From NCBI GenBank assembly GCA_027073495.1, contig JALSVQ010000107.1:5116-46843 (forward strand): 41,728 bases of DNA, given 5' to 3'. The stretch's first letter is position 1, and the number at the start of each line of letters is the position of its first letter. The position numbers and the translations under genes were made by a program. The notes under the pieces were generated by a model. That model had not been told where the DNA came from and searched no databases. It worked only from the letters and a program-made list of their open reading frames with translations. This stretch comes from Flavobacteriaceae bacterium (lineage in GTDB: Bacteria; Bacteroidota; Bacteroidia; Flavobacteriales; Flavobacteriaceae). Shown here piece by piece: positions 35,226 through 41,728 of this stretch.

Positions 35226-36343
35226 AAGACACAAATAACATAAAACTATTATTTGTACAACGTGTGGTAACAAGTTATCGGTTAAACTTATTACAATTAC
35301 TGTGTAGCGATTTTAAAGAAGTTGGTATAATCACTTCAAAAGGTGATAAAATAGGCACTTTAAAACTTGCCAAACAGGATAACTTACCCACTAATTTAAC
35401 AATTCATAAATTACCTGCGATTAGAATAGGCTATAAAGGAGAAACACGAGCAACCAATTTCTTTTTGTACCCCAAAGCAGTAAGCCTTATCAAAAAATAT
35501 GATGTTATTATTTTTGAAGGAACAACCAATCTAATCAACAACATTTACTTAGTTCCTTATGCCAAACTATTAGGCAAAAAAACAATTTGGTGGGATGCGG
35601 GTTATTCATTGCCAACACGAACATTTAAGCGAAAATTAATTGATTTTGTAGTAAAACCATTTATTAAATTGACCGATGCTCAAATGGCGTATTCTTCATT
35701 AGCAAAGAATTATTTAACTAAACATATGGGCGCAAAAAACGCCTTTTTGAATTTAAACACTATAAATACTAATTATTTTGAAGGTATTACCAATGAAATA
35801 ATTGAGAATAATAACAATTACCAATTTGATAAAACTAACATTAAATTACTATATGTTGGTGTAGTTGAAGCTAGAAAAAAAGTGAAAGAATTAATAGATG
35901 TTGTACTTGCCTTAAATCAAGCAAATGGAAATAAAAAATTTAGTTTAACGGTTATTGGAGGTGGAAACCAATTGGAAAAATTGAAAGCATTTACAAAAAA
36001 ATATAAAGAAATTAATGTTTTAGGAGCTATTTACGATAAAGATAAGCTAAAAAATTATTATTTTGAAAGTGATTTATTTGTTTTGCCTGGAGATGGTGGT
36101 TTAGCTATATTGCAATCGCTACTTTTTGGGTTGCCTGTTTTGAGTGTTATTGGTGCAGATGGCACAGAACTTGACTATATTACCAATCCAAAATTTTTAA
36201 TGGAAAACATATCTCATTTGAGTAATAAATTAAGTAATTTAGAGTTTGATAAGCGAACAGGTTACAAACAGACGTATGAAAAACTTTCTTCAGCGCAATG
36301 GATTAGAGTATTAAGTGATATAATTAAATCTTTATACTATTAA
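35222..36343 (+). CDS. Glycosyltransferase, GT-B fold (GT4-like)
   Basis: A 373-residue protein with two Rossmann-like halves. The second half starts at LLYVGVVEARKKVKELID near residue 210 and contains LTVIGGGNQLEKL and LFVLPGDGGLAILQSLLFGLPVL. In most GT4 enzymes the last region contains an ExxxxxxxE motif; here the two glutamates are replaced (GDGG...Q), as in some divergent subfamilies. It would transfer one sugar of the repeating unit at the cytoplasmic face of the membrane; donor and acceptor are unknown. It is coupled to wecC and marks the start of a visibly more AT-rich stretch. Confidence 0.82.
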   Translation: MKDTNNIKLLFVQRVVTSYRLNLLQLLCSDFKEVGIITSKGDKIGTLKLAKQDNLPTNLTIHKLPAIRIGYKGETRATNFFLYPKAVSLIKKYDVIIFEGTTNLINNIYLVPYAKLLGKKTIWWDAGYSLPTRTFKRKLIDFVVKPFIKLTDAQMAYSSLAKNYLTKHMGAKNAFLNLNTINTNYFEGITNEIIENNNNYQFDKTNIKLLYVGVVEARKKVKELIDVVLALNQANGNKKFSLTVIGGGNQLEKLKAFTKKYKEINVLGAIYDKDKLKNYYFESDLFVLPGDGGLAILQSLLFGLPVLSVIGADGTELDYITNPKFLMENISHLSNKLSNLEFDKRTGYKQTYEKLSSAQWIRVLSDIIKSLYY

Positions 36344-36346
36344 ACA

Positions 36347-37624
36347 ATGTCAATAATTTTAAAATATAGTAAAATACACGAATTTATTATTCTATTTTCA
36401 GTAATATATCTTGTTTTTTTTTATGATGTATTAGCTAATAGTTTAGGTTTTTATGATGAAATATTAGCTTTATATTTTATGATGGTTATTATAGTAGTTT
36501 TACTTTTTTCGAAAAAAATATTTTTATATAAAAATGAAAAAAACATTGTTATACTTCTTAGTTTTATAGGTTTTATAGGCTTATTATCTAATTATTTATC
36601 TTATTTGGGTGGTAATGTTACTGACACTAATGCTATTATAGGAGATTTTATTAATCTGTATAAAGCGTTTATTGTTTATTTTGGTATTCGATTAATTTCA
36701 TCTAAATTTAATGCACAAAATGTTTTAAAAAAAACTGAAAAACACACTCGGTTTTTATTTAATCTAATTATAATTCTTTTATTTTTTGATATTATATTTA
36801 AATTATTTCCTCAACTTCCTAGATATGGAATACATTCTTACCAACTATTTTTCTTACATCCATCTAGGTTTAGTTTTGTTTTTTCTTTCGTATTTTTAGT
36901 GCTTTTTAATAAATATATTAAATCAAATAAAAAACATCTATTATTTATTTTAATAATAGGCTTAACATCACTACGTGTTAAATATTTTGGTTTTGTAGTG
37001 CTTGCTATTTTTCTGATGTATTATAGACATTTATTATTTAAAATATCTAAAAAAACTATTTTTATTTTAATTGGTTTGCTATTTGTTTTAATTGGTTTGC
37101 TATTTCAAGATCAAATTAAAATGTATTTCTCATTTGATAATATAAAAAATGGATGGTCACGAGGTATTCTTTTGATGGAGAGTATTAAAATTGGGTATGA
37201 TTACTTTCCCTTTGGTACAGGCTTTGGGTCTTATTCGTGTTATTTTTCTGGTAAATATTATTCATGGGTATATGATAAATATGGAATCAATAATGTTTGG
37301 GGTATTTCTCGTTTTTATTGGGGTTTTGTGTCTGATCAATTCTGGCCAATGGTGTTAGGTCAATTTGGTTATTTTGGTTTGTTGGCTTACTTGTTAATTA
37401 TATATCAATATATCGTTTTGTTTTTAAAATTTTTAAAAAGTAATATAACAAATATTAAAAATTCTAATTATATGTTTACTGCATTACTGGGTATGCTATT
37501 GTTATTAATTGATAGTTCTTCTGACGCTATCTTTACTCAAAATAGAGCTGTGGTTCTATTTATTTTATTTGCTCTTTTTATTAATTCACAATCAAATAAA
37601 ACTATTGAAAAAAACACTAAATAA
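36347..37624 (+). CDS. Wzy-like polysaccharide polymerase candidate
   Basis: A 425-residue protein of about 11-12 membrane helices with a larger periplasmic loop around residues 285-335 (SYSCYFSGKYYSWVYDKYG). This is the layout of O-antigen polymerases and ligases. Sequence in this class is poorly conserved, so the call rests on topology and position between a glycosyltransferase and a flippase. A 21-base exact duplication in a membrane helix lies at 37065-37105. The downstream flippase gene starts inside its 3' end. Confidence 0.65.
   Translation: MSIILKYSKIHEFIILFSVIYLVFFYDVLANSLGFYDEILALYFMMVIIVVLLFSKKIFLYKNEKNIVILLSFIGFIGLLSNYLSYLGGNVTDTNAIIGDFINLYKAFIVYFGIRLISSKFNAQNVLKKTEKHTRFLFNLIIILLFFDIIFKLFPQLPRYGIHSYQLFFLHPSRFSFVFSFVFLVLFNKYIKSNKKHLLFILIIGLTSLRVKYFGFVVLAIFLMYYRHLLFKISKKTIFILIGLLFVLIGLLFQDQIKMYFSFDNIKNGWSRGILLMESIKIGYDYFPFGTGFGSYSCYFSGKYYSWVYDKYGINNVWGISRFYWGFVSDQFWPMVLGQFGYFGLLAYLLIIYQYIVLFLKFLKSNITNIKNSNYMFTALLGMLLLLIDSSSDAIFTQNRAVVLFILFALFINSQSNKTIEKNTK
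37065..37105 (+). repeat. 21-base tandem duplication inside the Wzy-like gene
   Basis: The 20-base sequence TTTTAATTGGTTTGCTATTT at 37065-37084 recurs at 37086-37105, period 21. It keeps the frame and repeats seven residues (LIGLLFV/LIGLLFQ) in a membrane helix. Confidence 0.85.
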
Positions 37625-38795
37625 TAAAGCAATACCTTTTGTCGAGTTATTTGCAAAAGTAATTTCCTTTGCAAATATTTTACTGTTTACAAGTATTTTA
37701 CCAATTAAAGAATATGCCAATTATTCATACATTATTGCTATTGTTTTGTGGGCTTCTGTTTTGATGGATGGTGGAATTAATAGTTTAATCTATAATAAAA
37801 GTTTAAAAAACGAAAAAGAAGGTATTAATGAATTATATACGGGTCGTTTATTTTTATCAATTGGAGTTACGGTAGTAATTGTCTTGTTTTTTTATTTTAA
37901 AAATCCAAAATTTGTTATTCCAGCTTTATTATTTTCTTTTATTACCTATTTTACCTCCACATCTTCATTAGTAAAAATGTTGTCTCGTGGTTTAGGCTAT
38001 ACCAAAGTTGATGTGATCGCAATTGTAGTAGAACCTATTTTTAGACTAATTGTTTTGTTGATTATTTATTTATTTAAAGACCAGTTAGATTTGAATTTGA
38101 GTATGGTGTTATTTTGGTATTTATTATCAGGTATTCTAGCTTTTATAATCAATAAAAAACAAATACGTATTTATTTTGAATTAAATTTGATAGCTATAAA
38201 ATCAAATCAACTGTATAGTTTAATAGTAAGTTCTTTACAAAAATCTAAATATTACTTATTGTATTATTTAATGTTTATTGGTTTAGCACGAATTGATGTT
38301 ATTTATCTAGAAACGGTGACGAGTAAAGAAAATTTGGGGACATATTCTTTAGCATTTCAATTATATCAAGTTGCGCAATTGTTTTTCTTTGCTATTATTA
38401 CATCGCAATTTTTAAAACTATATAATACTAAAAACACGATACTAAAAGTTATTATGCCACTTACTGTTTTAGCAATACTAGTTACCTATTTGCTATCACC
38501 TTATATTTTTAAGTATTTATTTAACCAAGATTATAATGATGGTCAGTTTGTGCTTAATATTTTAATTCTAGCATTGATACCATCAGTTTTAAATTACTAT
38601 TTTATTGCTAAAAATAATTATGAAAATATGGTTAAAATTAATTTTGTTTTGATTTTGCTGGTGTTTGCTTTAAAAGCAATGGTGTATTTTATTGTAGATG
38701 CTTCAAGTATTTTTTTCTATGCTTTTGGTGTTATTATTAGTGAATTAGTATTACTTTTAAGTTTTATTGGATACAAACAAATTAAAAAGCATTAA
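37605..38795 (+). CDS. Wzx-like polysaccharide flippase (MATE-like/oligosaccharide flippase superfamily)
   Basis: A 396-residue protein with about 12 membrane helices evenly spaced, beginning with IPFVELFAKVISFANILLF, as in Wzx and other oligosaccharide flippases. It would move undecaprenyl-linked repeat units across the inner membrane. The open frame extends upstream to a TTG at 37509, but that would add a long stretch overlapping the Wzy-like gene. The TTG at 37605 (TTGAAAAAAACA) gives the family's normal N-terminus and only a 20-base overlap. Assignment rests on topology, length and context. Confidence 0.75.
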   Translation: MKKTLNNKAIPFVELFAKVISFANILLFTSILPIKEYANYSYIIAIVLWASVLMDGGINSLIYNKSLKNEKEGINELYTGRLFLSIGVTVVIVLFFYFKNPKFVIPALLFSFITYFTSTSSLVKMLSRGLGYTKVDVIAIVVEPIFRLIVLLIIYLFKDQLDLNLSMVLFWYLLSGILAFIINKKQIRIYFELNLIAIKSNQLYSLIVSSLQKSKYYLLYYLMFIGLARIDVIYLETVTSKENLGTYSLAFQLYQVAQLFFFAIITSQFLKLYNTKNTILKVIMPLTVLAILVTYLLSPYIFKYLFNQDYNDGQFVLNILILALIPSVLNYYFIAKNNYENMVKINFVLILLVFALKAMVYFIVDASSIFFYAFGVIISELVLLLSFIGYKQIKKH

Positions 38796-38801
38796 TTAAC
38801 G

Positions 38802-40007
38802 GTGAAAATACTTCAAATAAATAAATTTTTAAAAATAGTTGGTGGAGCCGAAACTTATATGTTTCAGCTAGCAAAAGCTTTACAAAATGAAGGACATATC
38901 GTCAAGTTTTGGGGGATGTCAGACCCTGAAAATTTAGTAAATGATTTTCCTGATTTATTAGCAAACAATATAGATTATTCAAATCAAGGTCTAGTAAGTA
39001 AATTGTCATCTTCGATAAATACAATTTACTCAAAAGACAATAGAAAAAAAATTGCAAAAGTTCTGGGTGATTTTCAACCAGATATTGTGCACATTCACAA
39101 TTATAATTTTCAATTAACACCAAGTATTTTACCTGAAATAAAAAAAAGAGGTATTAAGGTTGTACAAACAGTTCATGACAGTCAAATGGTTTGCCCATAT
39201 CATAGATTGTACAATTTTCAGCAAGATACTATATGTACCAAATGTGTTACAGGTAGTTTTACAAATTGTATAAAAGACAAGTGTTTTGACGGTTCTATTC
39301 TTAAAAGTTCTTTAGGAGCATTTGAAAGTATGTTTTACCATAAATTTAAGTACTATGAAAAATATATTGATTTATACATTTCACCAAGTAAGTTTTTAAA
39401 ATCAGTAGTTTCAAAGCGAATTAATGCACCAATTAAGGTAATTCCTAATTTTACTGAAGTTGAACAGACTACTAAAGATATTAAAAATAAAAAATCATAT
39501 TATTTATATTATGGAAGAATATCTGATGAAAAAGGAATTTTAGAAATTATTGATATTTTTAAGGAAATAAAGCTTAAGTTATTAATTATTGGAAAAGGCC
39601 CTATTGAAAATAAAGTTAACGAGGCTATTACTGATAGCAATAGTATTCAATTTATTGGACCAAAATATGGAGAAAAATTATTTGAGTATGTTCAAAACGC
39701 TAAATATATAGTACAATCTTCAAAATGGTACGAGAACTGTCCGATGACCATAATTGAAGCATTTGCTTTAAAGGTTCCTGTTATAGGTTCTAATCATAGT
39801 GGTTTTAAAGATTTAATTACAAATGGAAAAACTGGCTTTTTAATTGATTTTACTGATAAAGAGAACTCCATCAAAAAAATGAAAAAAGTTGATATAATAG
39901 ATGTTGTGCAATTAAAAAATAATGTAAATATGTTTTACGCTAACAATTTATCTAAAAAAATTCACCTAAATAAAATTCTATCAATTTATCAGAATTTACT
40001 AAAATAA
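38802..40007 (+). CDS. Glycosyltransferase family 4 protein with cysteine cluster
   Basis: A 401-residue GT-B enzyme. It opens with INKFLKIVGGAETYMFQLAKAL. The acceptor-side half has PDIVHIHNYNFQL and VVQTVHDSQMVCPYHRLYN, and the donor-side half YYGRISDEKGILEIID, LLIIGKGP, ENCPMTIIEAFALKVPVIGS with the GT4 glutamate region. Five cysteines (C131, C145, C148, C156, C161) follow the HDS motif in a pattern known from a GT4 subgroup and may bind a metal. The start is GTG 38802, six bases after the flippase stop. It adds one sugar of the repeat; specificity is unknown. Confidence 0.9.
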   Translation: MKILQINKFLKIVGGAETYMFQLAKALQNEGHIVKFWGMSDPENLVNDFPDLLANNIDYSNQGLVSKLSSSINTIYSKDNRKKIAKVLGDFQPDIVHIHNYNFQLTPSILPEIKKRGIKVVQTVHDSQMVCPYHRLYNFQQDTICTKCVTGSFTNCIKDKCFDGSILKSSLGAFESMFYHKFKYYEKYIDLYISPSKFLKSVVSKRINAPIKVIPNFTEVEQTTKDIKNKKSYYLYYGRISDEKGILEIIDIFKEIKLKLLIIGKGPIENKVNEAITDSNSIQFIGPKYGEKLFEYVQNAKYIVQSSKWYENCPMTIIEAFALKVPVIGSNHSGFKDLITNGKTGFLIDFTDKENSIKKMKKVDIIDVVQLKNNVNMFYANNLSKKIHLNKILSIYQNLLK

Positions 40008-40015
40008 TAATAGAA

Positions 40016-41194
40016 TTGCAAAAGACATTAAATTATATATTATCGTTACTATCCATACTCTATTTATCATTAGTGTATTTTAATTTTGCTTATACAAATA
40101 TGGCAATGTTACTTTTGATTGTTGTTTTTATATATGGCGTTGTTTTTAAAAACATATCTTTAAAAATAAATAAAGAATTTATTAAAAATTATAGTTTAAT
40201 TAGTATTCCTTTTTTATTAACTATTATTTCCGTTATAATTTCAAAAGAGAAAGTAATTGGCTTGTCCTATATTGTTTTTAGATTACCTATTTTACTAGTA
40301 CCGTTTATTATTTTATTAGTTTTTGAAACAAAAAGATCGTTAAAAAACATAGTTTTTATCTATATTTTCACTAGTGTTATTGCATTATTTATTACATTAA
40401 TCAATATTTCAAAATTGAATTTTAACAACTCTTTTATTGATATAATTATGTCTAATAAAAGTACTATTATTCAACACCCTTATTTTGGAGTTTTTCAATT
40501 GCTAGCTTTAATTTTTCTATTAGAATTTTTTAAAGATAGAATTAATAAATACGGGTTTTATTTATTATTTATTATATTTAGTTTAGGTATTTTAATTTCT
40601 ACTTCTAGAATTAGTTATCTACTGTACTTTATAATAATTTCGCTGTATGTATTAAAAAACTTAAGTGTTAAAAAATCAGCACTAATCATAGCTATTTTAA
40701 GTTTGACTTTCTTAACTATTATTACTACTAATAAGCAGTTGCAGTATAAGTTTACTAGAAGTTTTAATATAGAAACATCACCTAGATTAAAGATTTGGAA
40801 AAATTCTTTTTTAGTACTAAAGAAAGCTGATTTTCCTTTGTTTGGTGTTGGAATTGGCGATTATTACCAAAAAGGAAAAAAAGATGCTTATTGGTTAAAA
40901 GGAATTCTTTTAGAGTTAAAAAACGATTATAATGGTTTAAATGGTTATGACTCGCATAGTATGTATATCGAATTTATATTATTAAATGGAGTAATTGGAT
41001 TGTTTTATACTTTCTTAATGCTATATCTATTATTTAAATCATTGAAAGAAAAAGATATATTTAAGATTAGTATAGTTTTAATACTTGTGTTTTTTTCAGT
41101 AACAGAAAGTATATTAAATAGACAATATGGTTTAACACTTTATTGCTTTCTAATGCCAATTATTTTTTCTCTCAAGATTAACAAAAACAAATAA
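40016..41194 (+). CDS. O-antigen ligase/polymerase family membrane protein (Wzy_C-like)
   Basis: A 392-residue protein with about 10-12 membrane helices. A large periplasmic loop carries PRLKIWKNSFLVLKKADFPLFGVGIGDY and later YDSHSMYIEFILLNGVIGLF. The SHxxYxxxxxxxGxxG pattern is that of the Wzy_C/WaaL family. It could polymerise repeats or ligate the finished chain to the lipid A core. With the other Wzy-like protein at 36347 one may be polymerase and the other ligase. Translation seems to start at TTG 40016, eight bases after the preceding stop. Last gene of the co-directional operon. Confidence 0.8.
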   Translation: MQKTLNYILSLLSILYLSLVYFNFAYTNMAMLLLIVVFIYGVVFKNISLKINKEFIKNYSLISIPFLLTIISVIISKEKVIGLSYIVFRLPILLVPFIILLVFETKRSLKNIVFIYIFTSVIALFITLINISKLNFNNSFIDIIMSNKSTIIQHPYFGVFQLLALIFLLEFFKDRINKYGFYLLFIIFSLGILISTSRISYLLYFIIISLYVLKNLSVKKSALIIAILSLTFLTIITTNKQLQYKFTRSFNIETSPRLKIWKNSFLVLKKADFPLFGVGIGDYYQKGKKDAYWLKGILLELKNDYNGLNGYDSHSMYIEFILLNGVIGLFYTFLMLYLLFKSLKEKDIFKISIVLILVFFSVTESILNRQYGLTLYCFLMPIIFSLKINKNK

Positions 41195-41259
41195 CTTAAA
41201 TCCGATATAAATATTTTACTTTTACAGAACTATTAATTTGAAAATAAAACACTAAAAAT

Positions 41260-41496
41260 ATGAGTAACGAAATCCAATCTTTTTCTTTAAACGTTGATGC
41301 ATTAGAAAAAAGAGTTTTAGCAATAGACAAGAACAACCTCAATAATATTGAAGCAATAAAAAAGGACATTTTAGAATTATTATCAAAACTGAAACGAAAG
41401 CAAGATGAAATACTGAATGAAGATGACGAAAATACCTACGAAGATTTGGTTGCTAGAGTTATTGTCTTATTAGGAGAATTTGATACTAAGTTATAG
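41260..41496 (+). CDS. Small hypothetical protein, helical
   Basis: A 78-residue acidic protein, mostly predicted helix with a coiled-coil-like middle (EAIKKDILELLSKLKRKQDEIL) and no signal peptide or membrane segment. The ATG at 41260 is 65 bases after the operon's last gene, and a near -7 sequence TACTTTTA lies in the gap, so it may be separately expressed. It ends three bases from the stop of the minus-strand glycosyltransferase. I do not recognise the family. It may bind a partner protein, but nothing in the sequence shows which. Confidence 0.6.
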   Translation: MSNEIQSFSLNVDALEKRVLAIDKNNLNNIEAIKKDILELLSKLKRKQDEILNEDDENTYEDLVARVIVLLGEFDTKL

Positions 41497-41499
41497 AAA

Positions 41500-41728
41500 T
41501 TAACTATTTTTATATACAGCAATTACTTGTTCTGAAATTAAATTCCAGTTATATAGATTTTTAATTTTAGTTTTAAAACTATTAGTATTAGCTGTAGTTA
41601 ACTTTTTTTCTAATTTAATTTTTAGTTCTTCAATATCACCGACTTTAAAATAGTCTTTTTCATTTAATTCAACTTCTAAATTTGCAGGAATATTACTTAC
41701 TAGTACATTTAAATTGTAACTCATTGCT
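41500..41728 (-). CDS. Glycosyltransferase (GT4-like), C-terminal end only
   Basis: The minus-strand frame is open to the window edge. The visible 75 or so residues begin AMSYNLNVLVSNIPAN and continue EKDYFKVGDIEELKIKLE, matching the end of GT4 enzymes (EAMSxGxPVLxSxIPAN..., YFxVGDxEEL). The methionine at 41724 lies inside this motif and is not the start; the gene continues beyond the window. It suggests a second, opposite transcription unit of glycan genes to the right. Confidence 0.75.
   Translation of the reverse strand, partial: AMSYNLNVLVSNIPANLEVELNEKDYFKVGDIEELKIKLEKKLTTANTNSFKTKIKNLYNWNLISEQVIAVYKNS

Noticed and set aside
37509-37604. TTG at 37509 as start of the flippase
   Set aside because: It would overlap the Wzy-like gene by 116 bases and add a hydrophobic leader not expected in the family; TTG 37605 is simpler.

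Overview
The window looks like a chromosomal segment of a marine-type member of the Flavobacteriaceae (phylum Bacteroidota). The DNA is AT-rich. Genes lack convincing Shine-Dalgarno sequences, and several starts are preceded by the Bacteroidota -7 box TAnnTTTG. The gene families fit too: an OmpA protein with thrombospondin type 3 repeats, a PiT/PhoU-like phosphate carrier, DUF6909, and a CPBP protease. The genus cannot be fixed from sequence reading alone. No tRNA, rRNA, CRISPR array, insertion sequence or prophage was seen, and no gene-free stretch exceeds about 220 bases.

Left part (1-24.5 kb), mostly housekeeping and envelope genes in short units. In order these are: the 3' end of the OmpA/TSP3 gene with a strong terminator; an AddB-like PD-(D/E)XK nuclease; recX, translationally coupled to a histidine-bearing polytopic membrane protein, on the minus strand; a phosphate transporter; thiL; a possible small RNA; a CPBP protease; a lipoprotein with a thioredoxin-like fold but no CxxC; an LTA-synthase-like sulfatase-fold transferase; ygiQ; an MscS-type channel followed after 4 bases by an SF2 helicase with two apparent membrane segments; cvpA; doxX-like; glnS with a C-terminal extension; and waaA (Kdo transferase) on the minus strand.

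Right part (24.6-41.2 kb): a long co-directional surface-polysaccharide locus. A DegT/DnrJ-type sugar aminotransferase and galE open it. A second promoter then drives a DUF6909 protein and a Wzz-like chain-length protein, rmlBACD (dTDP-L-rhamnose), wecB-wecC (UDP-ManNAc to UDP-ManNAcA), a glycosyltransferase, a Wzy-like membrane protein, a Wzx-like flippase, a second glycosyltransferase and a second Wzy/WaaL-like protein. Most spacings are a few bases or overlapping, so most of this is probably one transcript. The sugar genes predict a polymer containing L-rhamnose and N-acetylmannosaminuronic acid. From about 35.2 kb the DNA becomes visibly more AT-rich and uses several TTG/GTG starts, as expected of a strain-variable core. 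A small unknown gene and the 3' end of a minus-strand glycosyltransferase close the window.

The items most worth following up are: (i) DUF6909, whose C-terminal half carries motifs resembling the nucleoside phosphorylase fold and which sits at the head of the polysaccharide operon; (ii) the membrane-anchored helicase paired with an MscS channel; (iii) a 16-bp palindrome that contains overlapping divergent -7 boxes; (iv) probable leaderless genes; and (v) a promoter-hairpin-terminator module between thiL and the CPBP gene. None is proven to be a new system by sequence reading alone.
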